Shown: positions 1 through 9,429, counted from the first letter of the stretch. The stretch is 64,000 nucleotides of DNA from Pseudomonadota bacterium (GCA_018242425.1 JAFEBX010000010.1:1-64000); one strand, 5' to 3'. Numbers and translations are program-made. Notes: generated by a model not told the origin, from the sequence alone.

Positions 1-73
1 CGTCCTCTTCCATACTTATACGTATTGCATGAAATTCGCGTCCGTCAAGCTGCAGTGCAGCACCATACGCACT

Positions 74-103
74 TTGACGGAACCGTACGGTAGTGCTTAC
101 ACT
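74..103 (+). promoter_or_regulatory. Promoter of the TetR-pckG pair with an embedded palindrome
   Basis: A -35 of TTGACG (74-79) is followed after 17 nt by TTACAC (97-102), or after 18 nt by TACACT. The start point expected from this spacing falls at or next to the ATG at 109, so the mRNA is probably leaderless. The perfect palindrome ACCGTACGGT (82-91) lies in the spacer, where a TetR dimer would block polymerase, and makes a candidate autoregulatory operator. A second sigma70-like signal reads leftward (-35 at 43-48, -10 near 20-25), suggesting a divergent gene outside the window. All of this is inferred from sequence. Confidence 0.45.
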
Positions 104-108
104 GGGCC

Positions 109-723
109 ATGACAAACCAGATCGCATCGATTTCCGGCAAGGCGGATCGCGCTGGCCGGCTCAGTGCCGACGATTGGTCGGCCGCGGCCCTCCAGCAGAT
201 CGGAGAACAAGGTGTCCCGGCGTTGGCGGTCGAACCGTTGGCGCGCAGGCTTGGCGTGACCAAGGGCAGCTTCTACTGGCACTTCCCGACGCGCGACGCC
301 CTATTGCAGGCCGCGCTCGATCGCTGGGAACAGTACGAACAGGCGCAGGTGTTCGAACGACTCGAATCGATCGGCGATCCGCGCGCGCGCCTCGAGCAGC
401 TGTTCCAGCTGGTTGCCCATGATGACGTCTCGCATGTCATCTACGGCCAGTTGTTGCGGGCGATGGACAATCCCATCGTGCTCCCGGCCGTCACGCGCAT
501 TTCGCGCCGGCGCCTGGAATGGGTGACCGATTCGTTCCGTCGCGCCGGCTTCGATGCCGACACCGCGCGCTATCGCGCCCGGCTGGTGTATTCGGCCTAC
601 ATCGGCTTCCTGCAACTCAACCTGCAGCTTCCGCAGGACCGGCCGCCGAAAGAAGAATACGAAGCGTATGTCGCCCACATGATGGCGACATTGATTCCAA
701 AACAAGGGCGAGGGGAACCATGA
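109..723 (+). CDS. TetR/AcrR family transcriptional regulator
   Basis: The 204-residue protein has the TetR size and layout. Its N-terminal helix-turn-helix lies at about residues 25-65 and contains the typical GVTKGSFYWHF recognition helix. A helical ligand-binding half follows, with the motif RRLEWVTDSFRRAGFD near the middle. No enzymatic motif is present. No Shine-Dalgarno sequence precedes the ATG, and the predicted start of transcription is at the ATG itself. The stop codon overlaps the next start in an ATGA junction, so the PEP carboxykinase gene is translationally coupled. That placement suggests the regulator controls carbon flow into gluconeogenesis, but its ligand cannot be read from the sequence. 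Confidence 0.85.
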   Translation: MTNQIASISGKADRAGRLSADDWSAAALQQIGEQGVPALAVEPLARRLGVTKGSFYWHFPTRDALLQAALDRWEQYEQAQVFERLESIGDPRARLEQLFQLVAHDDVSHVIYGQLLRAMDNPIVLPAVTRISRRRLEWVTDSFRRAGFDADTARYRARLVYSAYIGFLQLNLQLPQDRPPKEEYEAYVAHMMATLIPKQGRGEP

Positions 724-2489
724 GCAAACACGGTCGGAACGCGTCGAACCTCGATGCATTGAACCAATGGGTGCTGGAAGTCGCGCAGCTCACCAAACCG
801 GACCGGATCCACTGGTGCGATGGCAGTGATGCCGAGAATGACGCGCTGGTCGCACAGATGCTGGACGACGGCACGCTGGTCAAGTTGAACGAGCGGACCC
901 ATCCCGGCAGCTACCTGCACCGCTCGCATCCCGATGACGTCGCCCGCGTCGAGCACCTGACCTTCGTCTGCACCAGCGATCGCGACGATGCCGGCCCCAA
1001 CAACCACTGGATGGCGCCCGACCAGGCGCGCCAGCAGATGAAATCGCTGTTCGACGGCTGCATGAAGGGCCGCACCATGTACGTGGTGCCGTATTGCATG
1101 GGCCCGATCGATTCGCCGCTGTCGCGTTGCGGCGTGGAGATCACCGATTCGCCCTACGTGGTCGCCAACATGCGCATCATGACGCGCATGGGCGCGGCGG
1201 CACTCGCGCGCATCGAGCGCGAAGGCAGCTTCGTCAAGGGCCTGCATTCCACTGGCGAGCTCGATCCCGATCGCCGCTTCATCATGCATTTCCCGGAAGA
1301 CCTTGAAATCCAGTCCTTCGGTTCGGGTTACGGCGGCAACGCGCTGCTCGGCAAGAAGTGCCACGCGTTGCGCATCGCCTCGCACCAGGCGCGCAAGGAA
1401 GGCTGGCTGGCCGAACACATGCTGATCCTCGGCATCGAGAATCCCAAGGGCGAAAAGCACTACGTCGCCGCGGCGTTCCCCAGCGCGTGCGGCAAGACCA
1501 ACCTGGCGATGCTGATTCCGCCGGAAGGCTATCGCAAGGACGGCTGGAAGATCACCACGATCGGCGACGACATCTGCTGGATGCGTCCCGGCAAGGACGG
1601 TCGTCTCTACGCGATCAACCCGGAAGCGGGGTTCTTCGGCGTTGCACCCGGCACGTCCGAGAAGTCGAACCCGAATGCGTTGGCGTCGATCCGGCAAAAC
1701 ACCATCTTCACCAACGTCGCCGTCACCGACGACGACCAGCCATGGTGGGAAGGGCTGGACAAGCGCGTGCCAGTTACCGACTGGAAGGGCAATGCCTACG
1801 ATGCGTCGGCGACGCATCCGGCCGCGCATCCCAACTCGCGCTTCACGGTGAGTGCGAAGGAATGCCCGTCGTATTCGCCGGAAGCGGAAGCGCCACAAGG
1901 CGTGCCGATCTCGGCGATCGTGTTCGGCGGCCGTCGCGCGTCACTGGTGCCCCTGGTGTTCGAAGCACGCGACTGGACGCATGGCGTGCTGGTCGGTGCC
2001 GCGATGGGTTCCGAGACGACTGCCGCCGCCACCGGTGCGGTCGGCGTGATGCGTCGTGATCCGATGGCGATGAAGCCGTTCTGCGGCTACAACTTCGCCG
2101 ATTACTTCAGCCACTGGCTCTCGTTCGACAAGCCGGGCGCGAAGCTGCCGAAGATCTTCCACGTCAACTGGTTCCGCAAGGGCGATGGTGGCGATTTCCT
2201 GTGGCCCGGCTTCGGCGACAACATGCGCGTGCTGGAGTGGATGCTGAAGCGTGTCGATGGCAACGCAGGCGCCATCGATACGCCGATCGGCCATCTGCCG
2301 AAAGCGGAAGACATCAATCTGGATGGGGTCGAACTGACCACCGAAGCGCGCGAAAAGCTGTTCGGCTATGACCGTGCCGGGTGGGCGTCGGAGTTCGAGC
2401 ACATTGGCGAGTACTTGAAGGAGTACGGCGCCCGGATGCCGGATGCCTTGCCGAAAGAGCAGCAACGCATCCTCGGATTCCTTTCGTGA
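720..2489 (+). CDS. pckG: Phosphoenolpyruvate carboxykinase (GTP)
   Basis: This cytosolic enzyme converts oxaloacetate and GTP to phosphoenolpyruvate, GDP and CO2, the entry step of gluconeogenesis. At 589 residues it matches the GTP-dependent family, not the unrelated ATP-dependent one of about 540. The nucleotide-binding signature FPSACGKTNLAM lies near residues 253-264, followed by the kinase-2-like TTIGDDICWM. Substrate-binding stretches such as NSRFTVSAKECPSYSPEA also fit the family. The ATG at 720 overlaps the TetR stop (ATGA) and sits behind AGGGGA, which decides the start; the open frame continues upstream but without support. A strong terminator follows. Confidence 0.95.
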   Translation: MSKHGRNASNLDALNQWVLEVAQLTKPDRIHWCDGSDAENDALVAQMLDDGTLVKLNERTHPGSYLHRSHPDDVARVEHLTFVCTSDRDDAGPNNHWMAPDQARQQMKSLFDGCMKGRTMYVVPYCMGPIDSPLSRCGVEITDSPYVVANMRIMTRMGAAALARIEREGSFVKGLHSTGELDPDRRFIMHFPEDLEIQSFGSGYGGNALLGKKCHALRIASHQARKEGWLAEHMLILGIENPKGEKHYVAAAFPSACGKTNLAMLIPPEGYRKDGWKITTIGDDICWMRPGKDGRLYAINPEAGFFGVAPGTSEKSNPNALASIRQNTIFTNVAVTDDDQPWWEGLDKRVPVTDWKGNAYDASATHPAAHPNSRFTVSAKECPSYSPEAEAPQGVPISAIVFGGRRASLVPLVFEARDWTHGVLVGAAMGSETTAAATGAVGVMRRDPMAMKPFCGYNFADYFSHWLSFDKPGAKLPKIFHVNWFRKGDGGDFLWPGFGDNMRVLEWMLKRVDGNAGAIDTPIGHLPKAEDINLDGVELTTEAREKLFGYDRAGWASEFEHIGEYLKEYGARMPDALPKEQQRILGFLS

Positions 2490-2527
2490 GACGGCCGCCA
2501 GACTGACACATCCGGTTGATGCAACGG

Positions 2528-2560
2528 AAAAGACCCGGCTGGAGTGGCCGGGTCTTTTTA
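2528..2560 (+). terminator. Rho-independent terminator after pckG
   Basis: AAAAGACCCGGC and its complement CCGGGTCTTTT form a GC-rich stem with a short loop, ending in a T run. It lies about 40 nt after the pckG stop and separates pckG from the receptor cluster. Confidence 0.9.
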
Positions 2561-2674
2561 TTTGCCCTTGCCCGGCGCTGCACGCAAAGCACCCAATGGG
2601 TGCATTTACGCGTGCCTGTTTCGCAGGTTGACAAGAATGGTTGTTTCCGGAATTTGGTTTATCCCTTGGAAATG

Positions 2675-2695
2675 TAGCTGTATCTTAGCTGAATA
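2675..2695 (+). promoter_or_regulatory. Direct-repeat box upstream of receptor 1
   Basis: TAGCTG occurs at 2675 and again at 2686, an 11-nt period, followed by AATA. The same arrangement occurs upstream of receptor 2 (6179-6199), at nearly the same distance from the -35 (39 and 40 nt). One-helical-turn direct repeats at a fixed distance suggest an activator or response-regulator site. The binding protein is unknown, and recent duplication of the whole region could also explain the conservation. Confidence 0.4.
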
Positions 2696-2733
2696 AAACT
2701 GGCTAAATGCAAGATGAATGGCTGCTCCAGACT

Positions 2734-2762
2734 TCGTTAAAGATTCGTTTATGCAAGATAGC
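2734..2762 (+). promoter_or_regulatory. Receptor 1 promoter (TTGTTA family)
   Basis: TCGTTA (2734-2739), a 17-nt spacer, then GATAGC (2757-2762). Aligned with the promoters at 6239 and 9596, the core reads T-(T/C)-GTTAA-(A/G)-GA with GTTT inside the spacer. TGAATGG lies 12 nt upstream of the -35 (2715-2721). An imperfect stem-loop (about 2765-2781) starts close to the predicted RNA 5' end, as at the other two receptors. Confidence 0.6.
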
Positions 2763-2829
2763 CCGGTCGGGTAGCCCTGATGGATGGGGTGCCTGGGTCT
2801 TCACTCACTCACTCCACGGGATCTCTCCA

Positions 2830-5800
2830 ATGGCATCCAATTCAATCCGGTTCGGATTCAAGCGTAGTGTGTTGACGGTCGCGCTCGGCCTCTGCTTTGC
2901 AGGCGGGGTCCACGCCCAGGCCACCAGCGGTTCCATCTACGGGACGGTGCCTGCAGGCGCCACCGTCACGATCAGGAACGACGCGGGGTTCACCCGCACG
3001 ATTACCGCCGATTCGCAGGGCCGCTATACGGCCAGCTCGTTGCCGGTTGGTTCGTATACCGTCACCTCGGGCGACAGCAGGCGCGAAGTCGTCGTGACGC
3101 CTGGCGCCGGTGCCAACGTCTCTTTCGTCAGCACCGCGAACAATTCCGGCAACACGCTGGGCACGATCACGGTCACTGCACATGGCGCGCCGGCAATCGA
3201 TGTCACCCAGACCGATACCCGCACCGTCGTCACTGCCGCACAGTTGAAGCGCTTGCCGATCGCACGCTCTGCCGAAGCGATCGCGCTGCTGTCCCCGGGC
3301 GCAGTCGGGGGCAACGGTACTTTCTTCGGCAACGACGTTTCGTTCGGCGGCTCCAGCGTTGCCGAGAATGCCTATTACCTCAATGGTTATTTCAGCGGCA
3401 ACCCGATCACCAATGTCGGCGGCTTCCAGTTGCCTTATGGCTCGATCGAGCAGCAGGAAACCTACACTGGCGGATACGGCGCCAAGTATGGTCGTTCCGA
3501 CGGCGGCGTGATCAGCCAGGTAGGCAAGAGCGGCTCGAACACGTTCCATTTCGGCGGACAGATCGTCTACGGACCGAAGTCGCTGGTGGAAACCAACCCG
3601 GATACCTACTACAACCCGCCCGCATTGCCCGCGGACACCCCATACGGCTCGTGGTCATACCTGCATCCGGCGCGCGTGGGCCAAATGTACAGCTCCGGCA
3701 AGAACAACCTGACGTGGGGCAATACCTACTCGGGTTATGTCAGTGGCCCGCTGATCAAGGACAAGCTCTTCGCGTTCCTGTCCTACGAGACCACGCTTGA
3801 CCACACGACCACCGCTCCCGTCACGCCGCTGGCTGCTCCGAGCCAATTGGGGACGAAGTCGTCGTCGCGCGATCCGAAGATGTACCTCAAGGTCAACTGG
3901 AACATCAACGACAAGAATCTGCTCGAATACACCTTCGTCGGCGAGAAATATCGCCAGAGTGGCGATACCTACAACTACGACTGGAACAGCAAGAGTTTCC
4001 TGGGCAAGAGCATTCCCGACACCAGTGTGCAGGAAGACAATCGCTTCCATATCGTCAAGTACACCGGGTATCTGACCGACAAGCTTACGTTGACAGCCCT
4101 CTACGGCAGGTCGACCAAGAAGTACAACACCGATCCGTACCTGACCGGCCTGCCGCTCATCAATGCCGGCGATGGTGACCAGGATCCCGCCATCACCGGC
4201 GGTGCAACCCTGACCAACCTCCAGCAGACCCAGAATGCGGTCAAGAACACCACCGATACCACCGACGGTTATCGCATCGAGCTGGAATACGTGCTGGGAC
4301 GCCACACCCTGAGCGCAGGCATCGACAACACCAACCTGAAAGGCGAGAACGAAGGCCAAAGCCAGGTTGCGGATGTCTGGACCTACAGTTACACGGGTGA
4401 CAACGTGACGCCCGTGAATGCCGGACTGGGCGTGGGGCCCGCGAACAATGCCGGTGGCTACTACGTCAGTCGGGACAAGTACTTCGACACGACCACCATG
4501 AAGTTGAAGCAACAGGCATGGTACCTGGAGGATCGCTGGCAGGTGACCGACAGGCTGTTGCTTTCGATCGGTATCCGCAACGACAAGTTCCAGAACTTCA
4601 GTGATGCCGGCGTGCGCTTCGTCGACAGCAAGGCACAGTGGGAGCCGCGACTCGGCTTCAGCTGGGACGCGTTCGGCGACTCCACGTTCAAGGTGTTCGG
4701 CAACGCGGGTCGCTACTTCCTCGCCATGCCGAATGCCGTGGCGATTCGCGGCGTGGGCAGGTCGACCTACACCAGCGAATACTTCACCTACACCGGCATC
4801 GATGCCAACGGCGTGCCGACAGGCCTGACTCCGATCCAGAACCTGGCGGGTACCGGTCCTGCGGGCCCGGTGTCGGCCGATGGCGAAACCGGTGCTCCGA
4901 AGGATCCGCTGGCCTATGTACCCAAGGACATCAAGTCGGAATACCAGGACGAGTTCGTGCTCGGTTTCCAGGCCAACCTGACCAGGTCCTGGACCATCGG
5001 CGCCAAGCTCACCCACCGTGACCTGAAGTCGGCAATCGATGACGTATGCGATTCAGGCTCCATGATCGCCGCGGCGGGCATGACCGTTGATCCGAACAAT
5101 TCCTATGCCGACAATCTCGGCAACGTGATTGGGACGGATAGTGCGGGCAACCACTATGCGATTTCCGGCTGTTACATCTTCAATCCGGGGGGCAGCAACA
5201 CCTACAGCTTCGCCCAGATCAACCAGGACGTGAACGGCCAGTGGCAAATGACCGGAAACCGGAAGAACGTGAAGATTGCCTCGGGGGCCCTTGGGCCCGG
5301 CATGGATGTGCTGAAGCGCAAGTACAACGCCCTGGACCTGTTCCTGGAGCATCCGTTCGACGGCAAGTGGGAGGCGCGAATCGACTACACATTCAGTCGT
5401 TCGACCGGCAACTCGGAAGGTCCGGCCAACTCGGATACCGGACAGGGTTCCGATTCGCATGACAATGGCGTGGGCACCAGCCAGAACTACGATGCCTGGC
5501 AAATCATGGCATTCGCCGATGGCTATCTCCCGAACGATCGCACCCACGTGTTGAAGGCGCATGGCAGCTACGCGATCACCCCCGAATGGATGGTGGGCGC
5601 CAGTGCGACCATCGCATCCGGTGCGCCGATCAGTTGCTTCGGACTCTATGATCCGGACGGCAGCATCGATCACAACTCGCCCGATGCGGACCCGATCGGT
5701 TATGGCGATTCCTACCATACCTGCCTAGGCCAGAGCTGGACGCCGGGCAAGACGCGGACTCCGTGGACGCATACCTACGATCTGAACGTGACCTGGAAGC

Positions 5801-5985
5801 CGGCGTTCCTCCAGCACAAGATGGCGGTGTCGTTGAACGTGTTCAACGTCGGCAACAAGCGCACGCCGACATCGGTTTACGCGTACAGCGAAAGCTCTCC
5901 GTACCAGATGCGCGAAAGGCTGTTCCAGCCGCGTTCGTACACGACGCCGCGCTATGTGCAGCTTTCGGTTTCATACGATTACTGA
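2830..5985 (+). CDS. Oar-like TonB-dependent outer-membrane receptor 1
   Basis: A 1051-residue outer-membrane transporter. Residues 1-30 form a signal peptide ending VHAQ. A carboxypeptidase-regulatory/CNA-B-like domain spans roughly 31-105, a TonB-box-like GTITVTAHG follows near 112, then the plug with NAYYLNGYFSGNP and YGAKYGRSDGGVISQVGK, and a long beta-barrel ending in SVSYDY with a C-terminal aromatic residue. The start was chosen because all three paralogues begin MASNS and have a GGGA-type site about 9 nt upstream; an upstream in-frame ATG would spoil the signal peptide. The family is known from Oar proteins of Xanthomonas and Myxococcus; the cargo is not predictable. The gene has its own promoter and terminator. 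Confidence 0.88.
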   Translation: MASNSIRFGFKRSVLTVALGLCFAGGVHAQATSGSIYGTVPAGATVTIRNDAGFTRTITADSQGRYTASSLPVGSYTVTSGDSRREVVVTPGAGANVSFVSTANNSGNTLGTITVTAHGAPAIDVTQTDTRTVVTAAQLKRLPIARSAEAIALLSPGAVGGNGTFFGNDVSFGGSSVAENAYYLNGYFSGNPITNVGGFQLPYGSIEQQETYTGGYGAKYGRSDGGVISQVGKSGSNTFHFGGQIVYGPKSLVETNPDTYYNPPALPADTPYGSWSYLHPARVGQMYSSGKNNLTWGNTYSGYVSGPLIKDKLFAFLSYETTLDHTTTAPVTPLAAPSQLGTKSSSRDPKMYLKVNWNINDKNLLEYTFVGEKYRQSGDTYNYDWNSKSFLGKSIPDTSVQEDNRFHIVKYTGYLTDKLTLTALYGRSTKKYNTDPYLTGLPLINAGDGDQDPAITGGATLTNLQQTQNAVKNTTDTTDGYRIELEYVLGRHTLSAGIDNTNLKGENEGQSQVADVWTYSYTGDNVTPVNAGLGVGPANNAGGYYVSRDKYFDTTTMKLKQQAWYLEDRWQVTDRLLLSIGIRNDKFQNFSDAGVRFVDSKAQWEPRLGFSWDAFGDSTFKVFGNAGRYFLAMPNAVAIRGVGRSTYTSEYFTYTGIDANGVPTGLTPIQNLAGTGPAGPVSADGETGAPKDPLAYVPKDIKSEYQDEFVLGFQANLTRSWTIGAKLTHRDLKSAIDDVCDSGSMIAAAGMTVDPNNSYADNLGNVIGTDSAGNHYAISGCYIFNPGGSNTYSFAQINQDVNGQWQMTGNRKNVKIASGALGPGMDVLKRKYNALDLFLEHPFDGKWEARIDYTFSRSTGNSEGPANSDTGQGSDSHDNGVGTSQNYDAWQIMAFADGYLPNDRTHVLKAHGSYAITPEWMVGASATIASGAPISCFGLYDPDGSIDHNSPDADPIGYGDSYHTCLGQSWTPGKTRTPWTHTYDLNVTWKPAFLQHKMAVSLNVFNVGNKRTPTSVYAYSESSPYQMRERLFQPRSYTTPRYVQLSVSYDY

Positions 5986-6011
5986 CGCGTACCGGTAGTT
6001 CGGGATGTACT

Positions 6012-6040
6012 GAAACCGGCCCTGCACAGGGCCGGTTTTT
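6012..6040 (+). terminator. Terminator of receptor 1
   Basis: AAACCGGCCCTG pairs with AGGGCCGGTTT around a CAC loop, and the hairpin ends in TTTTT. It lies 28 nt after the stop codon. The rest of the 361-nt gap up to receptor 2 holds that gene's regulatory region; no gene is visible there. Confidence 0.9.
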
Positions 6041-6178
6041 CATGGAGCGCTCGCGTCGCCATGCGTGGGTGCAGGAAATGGCCGGCCATCGTCACTCGAC
6101 GAGTTGAGTCACGCATGGGGCGCTGTTTGGTTGACAGGGAAATTCGTGAATTTATCGATTATTTAGGTAAGAGACATA

Positions 6179-6199
6179 TAGCTGTCTGCTGGCTGAATA
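6179..6199 (+). promoter_or_regulatory. Direct-repeat box upstream of receptor 2
   Basis: TAGCTG at 6179 and TGGCTG at 6190 repeat with an 11-nt period and are followed by AATA, matching the box at 2675-2695. The box ends 40 nt before the -35. Further upstream both genes also keep a TTGACA about 107 nt before the -35. The site is absent in this form upstream of receptor 3. Confidence 0.4.
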
Positions 6200-6238
6200 T
6201 TGCTGGTCGCAATCAATCATGAATGGCCAGTGAGATCC

Positions 6239-6267
6239 TTGTTAAAGAATTGTTTCTGCAGCATAGT
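6239..6267 (+). promoter_or_regulatory. Receptor 2 promoter (TTGTTA family)
   Basis: TTGTTA (6239-6244), an exact 17-nt spacer, then CATAGT (6262-6267). TGAATGG (6220-6226) lies 12 nt upstream of the -35. The inverted repeat GTCA-GGC-TGAC (within 6273-6285) falls at the predicted RNA 5' end. Of the three receptor promoters this is the best match to sigma70. Confidence 0.65.
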
Positions 6268-6346
6268 CGACCGGTCAGGCTGACTGGACGCAATGTCTGT
6301 TGGCCGGCGTTTTCCACGTGTTTCCACACCCATGGGGTTCAATTCA

Positions 6347-9300
6347 ATGGCATCCAATTCAATCAGGTCTGGCTTCAAGCGCAGTGCCCTGACGATTGCA
6401 CTGGGACTCTGCTTCGCAGGGACCGTGCATGCGCAGTCCACCACCGGTACGGTGACGGGTACGGCTTCGGCAGGCGACACCATCACCGTTGTGAGTGACA
6501 CCGGCTTTAGCCGCACCGTCGCCGTCGGCAAGGACGGCAAGTACGTGCTTGCCAACCTTCCGGTCGGCAACTACACCGTGACCGAGAAGAAGGGCGACGC
6601 AGTCGTCGGCACCAAGAACGCCCTGGTTCGCGTCGGCGCGGCCGTGGACGTTTCGTTCGCTGCGACCAGCACTTCGTCTGGCGACAACAACCTCGGCACG
6701 ATCACCGTGACCGGCCAGAACAATTCGATCGACGTGTCCCAGGTTGACTCCCGCGTCGTGCTGACGTCGAAGGACCTCGCGCGCCTGCCGATCGGTCGCA
6801 ATGCCGAATCGGTCGCGCTGCTCGCCCCGGGCGCCGTGCAGGGTGATGCCAACATCCAGTCTTCGGATGGTCGTCGTCCCAACACGGTTTCGTTCGGCGG
6901 TGCCGGCATCACCGAAAACGCCTATTACATCAACGGCTACAACAGCACCGACCCGGTCGGTGGCCTCGGTGGCGTCGGCCTGCCTTATGGCTCGATCGCC
7001 CAGCAGGAAACCTATATCGGCGGTTACAGCGCCATGTACGGTCGTTCCGATGGCGGCGTGATCAACCAGGTCGGCAAGCGCGGCAGCAACCAGTGGCACT
7101 TCGGTGGACAGATCGTCTATTCGCCGGCTTCGATGAACGAAGACCCGAAGGACAACTTCTACCCGCACACGGCGATGCCGCCGGCGCAGGGCACCAATGT
7201 CTTTGATTACACCGATTCGACGCTGCCGGGCACCCTGTATCAGAAGGGCAAGGGAACGCGCTACGAGTCCAAGACCTACAGCGCTTATATCGGCGGTCCG
7301 CTGATCCCCGACAAGCTGTTCTTCTTCCTGTCGGCCGAAAAGAACCAGACCGACACCACGACCACGCCGACCACGGCCGGGCAGCCGGTTGCGACCAAGG
7401 CGACGACGTATTCGCCGAAGTTCTACGGCAAGCTGGACTGGAACATCAACAGCGCCAACATCGTCGAGTTCACCTGGGTCAAGAACACCAGCAACACGTA
7501 CCGCGATGCCTATGCGTATGACTTCACCAGCGGGAAGGTCGGTGCTTTCTCGGCCCCGCAGGCGACCAACAAGTACAACGTCAACGTGATGACCGGCAAG
7601 TACACCAGCTACCTGTCTGACGACATCACGCTGAACGTGCAGTACGGCAAGAGCGTGACGCACAACCCGTACATCCCGGTCGGCAATACCAACCTGCCGT
7701 TCATCAGCGGCGCCACGGCCCAGGATCCCACCCTCAACGGTGGTGCACCGATCCGCAATGCCCAGCTCGCATCGACGGGTGCATCTTCGGATGGCGCGGT
7801 GTACACGAACGGTCTGCGCGTTGACGTCAACTGGCGCCTGGGCAGCCACAGCCTGACCGGCGGCATCGACAACATGCACTACGACATGCAGAACCAGGGT
7901 ACCGAGACGTATGGTGCCGGTTATGTGTGGATCTACGGGCATGCTTCCAACCCGAGCACCCCGCTCAACCCGACGCTGGGCGTTGGCGCCCCGGGTGGCA
8001 ACGGTTACTACGTGCAGAAATACATCCTGCACACGGCGACCGGCTCCAAGGTTGACCAGACTGCCTATTACCTCGAAGACGCGTGGAGCATCACCGATCG
8101 CTTTCTGTTGAAGCTGGGCGTGCGCAACGACCACTTCACCAACCGCAACAACATCGGCCAGCCGTACGTCGACGAGAAGAACCAGTGGGCGCCTCGCCTG
8201 GGCTTCAGCTGGGACATGAACGGCGATTCGAGCGCGAAGCTCTACGGCAACGCCGGTCGTTACTTCCTTGCCCTGCCTCCGAGCGTGGCTATCCGCGGTG
8301 CCTCGGCATCGACCTATACGCGTGAATACTTCTCGTATACGGGTATCGACGCCAATGGCGAGCCGACTGGTTTGGGCGCCCTCGGTCCTGGCCCGGTGTC
8401 GGCCAACGGCGAGTTCGGCCAGTCCGTCGACCCGAACACCGTGGCGGCGAAGGGCCTGAAGGCCCAGTACCAGGATGAGTTCATCCTTGGCTTCGACAAG
8501 AAGCTGTCGGCGAGCTGGAATGCCGGCGTCAAGGGTACCTACCGCATCCTGCGCAGTGCGATCGACGATTACTGCGACATCCCGACCGTCCAGGCCTACA
8601 TGGACGCGCACGGCCTCAACTCGGCGGATTACTCCTTCCCGGGCGAAGGCAATGGCTGCCTGATCTTCAACCCGGGCAAGAGCAACACCTTCCAGTTCAA
8701 CCGCCTGAATGGTTCGGGTTCCACCCTGGTGACCATGAGCAACGAGGATCTCGGATTCCATTCCGGTCCTTCGCGCAAGTACACCGGCCTCGACCTGTAC
8801 GTCGAACGTCCGTTCGACGGCAAGTGGTCGCTGCGCGTGGACTACACCTGGAGCCGACTGACCGGCAACACCGAAGGTCAGGTCAAGTCCGATACCGGGC
8901 AGGGCGATACCTCCAAGACGTCCGACTGGGACTACAGCCAGCTGATGGATTACTCCAGCGGCGTGCTGCAGAACGATCGCACCCACCAGCTCAAGCTGCG
9001 CGGCACCTGGCAGTTTGCGCGTGACTGGTTGTTGAACGGTACCGCCAGCTTCATGTCCGGTCGTCCGAAGAACTGCCTGGGCTTCTACGGCACGAATGAA
9101 GACAACCCGGGTGGTGGCTACGGTTCGTACTACCACTGGTGCGGCGGCCAGCCGTCGCCTCCGGGCGCCGTGGGCCGTGGCCCGTGGAGCAAGGTGGTCA
9201 ACCTCGGCGTGCAGTACCAGCCGGTTGCCCTCAAGAAGAAGCTCACGATCGGCCTGGACGTCTTCAACGTGTTCAACGATCGCGGTGCGATTTCGTACGA

Positions 9301-9406
9301 TCCGAACTTCGAAGACGATCCGTACACCATCAGCAACACCTACGGCATGGGCCTGTCGTTCACGACCCCGCGCCGCATGCAGCTCAGCATCACCTACGAT
9401 TACTAA
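6347..9406 (+). CDS. Oar-like TonB-dependent outer-membrane receptor 2
   Basis: A 1019-residue paralogue of receptor 1. The signal peptide ends VHAQ near residue 30, then come a carboxypeptidase-regulatory domain, LGTITVTGQ near 115 as possible TonB box, a plug with NAYYINGYNSTDPVGG and YSAMYGRSDGGVINQVGK, and a barrel ending SITYDY. Receptors 1 and 2 are close along their length, including promoter and 5' leader, so they look like a tandem duplication. The ATG at 6347 is supported by GGGG 10 nt upstream and by the shared MASNS start; an in-frame ATG at 6332 would add only five residues. Codon use is strongly biased to C-ending codons, as in highly expressed genes. Confidence 0.88.
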   Translation: MASNSIRSGFKRSALTIALGLCFAGTVHAQSTTGTVTGTASAGDTITVVSDTGFSRTVAVGKDGKYVLANLPVGNYTVTEKKGDAVVGTKNALVRVGAAVDVSFAATSTSSGDNNLGTITVTGQNNSIDVSQVDSRVVLTSKDLARLPIGRNAESVALLAPGAVQGDANIQSSDGRRPNTVSFGGAGITENAYYINGYNSTDPVGGLGGVGLPYGSIAQQETYIGGYSAMYGRSDGGVINQVGKRGSNQWHFGGQIVYSPASMNEDPKDNFYPHTAMPPAQGTNVFDYTDSTLPGTLYQKGKGTRYESKTYSAYIGGPLIPDKLFFFLSAEKNQTDTTTTPTTAGQPVATKATTYSPKFYGKLDWNINSANIVEFTWVKNTSNTYRDAYAYDFTSGKVGAFSAPQATNKYNVNVMTGKYTSYLSDDITLNVQYGKSVTHNPYIPVGNTNLPFISGATAQDPTLNGGAPIRNAQLASTGASSDGAVYTNGLRVDVNWRLGSHSLTGGIDNMHYDMQNQGTETYGAGYVWIYGHASNPSTPLNPTLGVGAPGGNGYYVQKYILHTATGSKVDQTAYYLEDAWSITDRFLLKLGVRNDHFTNRNNIGQPYVDEKNQWAPRLGFSWDMNGDSSAKLYGNAGRYFLALPPSVAIRGASASTYTREYFSYTGIDANGEPTGLGALGPGPVSANGEFGQSVDPNTVAAKGLKAQYQDEFILGFDKKLSASWNAGVKGTYRILRSAIDDYCDIPTVQAYMDAHGLNSADYSFPGEGNGCLIFNPGKSNTFQFNRLNGSGSTLVTMSNEDLGFHSGPSRKYTGLDLYVERPFDGKWSLRVDYTWSRLTGNTEGQVKSDTGQGDTSKTSDWDYSQLMDYSSGVLQNDRTHQLKLRGTWQFARDWLLNGTASFMSGRPKNCLGFYGTNEDNPGGGYGSYYHWCGGQPSPPGAVGRGPWSKVVNLGVQYQPVALKKKLTIGLDVFNVFNDRGAISYDPNFEDDPYTISNTYGMGLSFTTPRRMQLSITYDY

Positions 9407-9429
9407 TCTCAGGATTCATAGCTGCAACG

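Noticed and set aside
519..719. N-terminal extension of pckG into the TetR gene
   Set aside because: The extension is an out-of-frame reading of the TetR gene. The ATGA junction with AGGGGA upstream gives the normal protein length.
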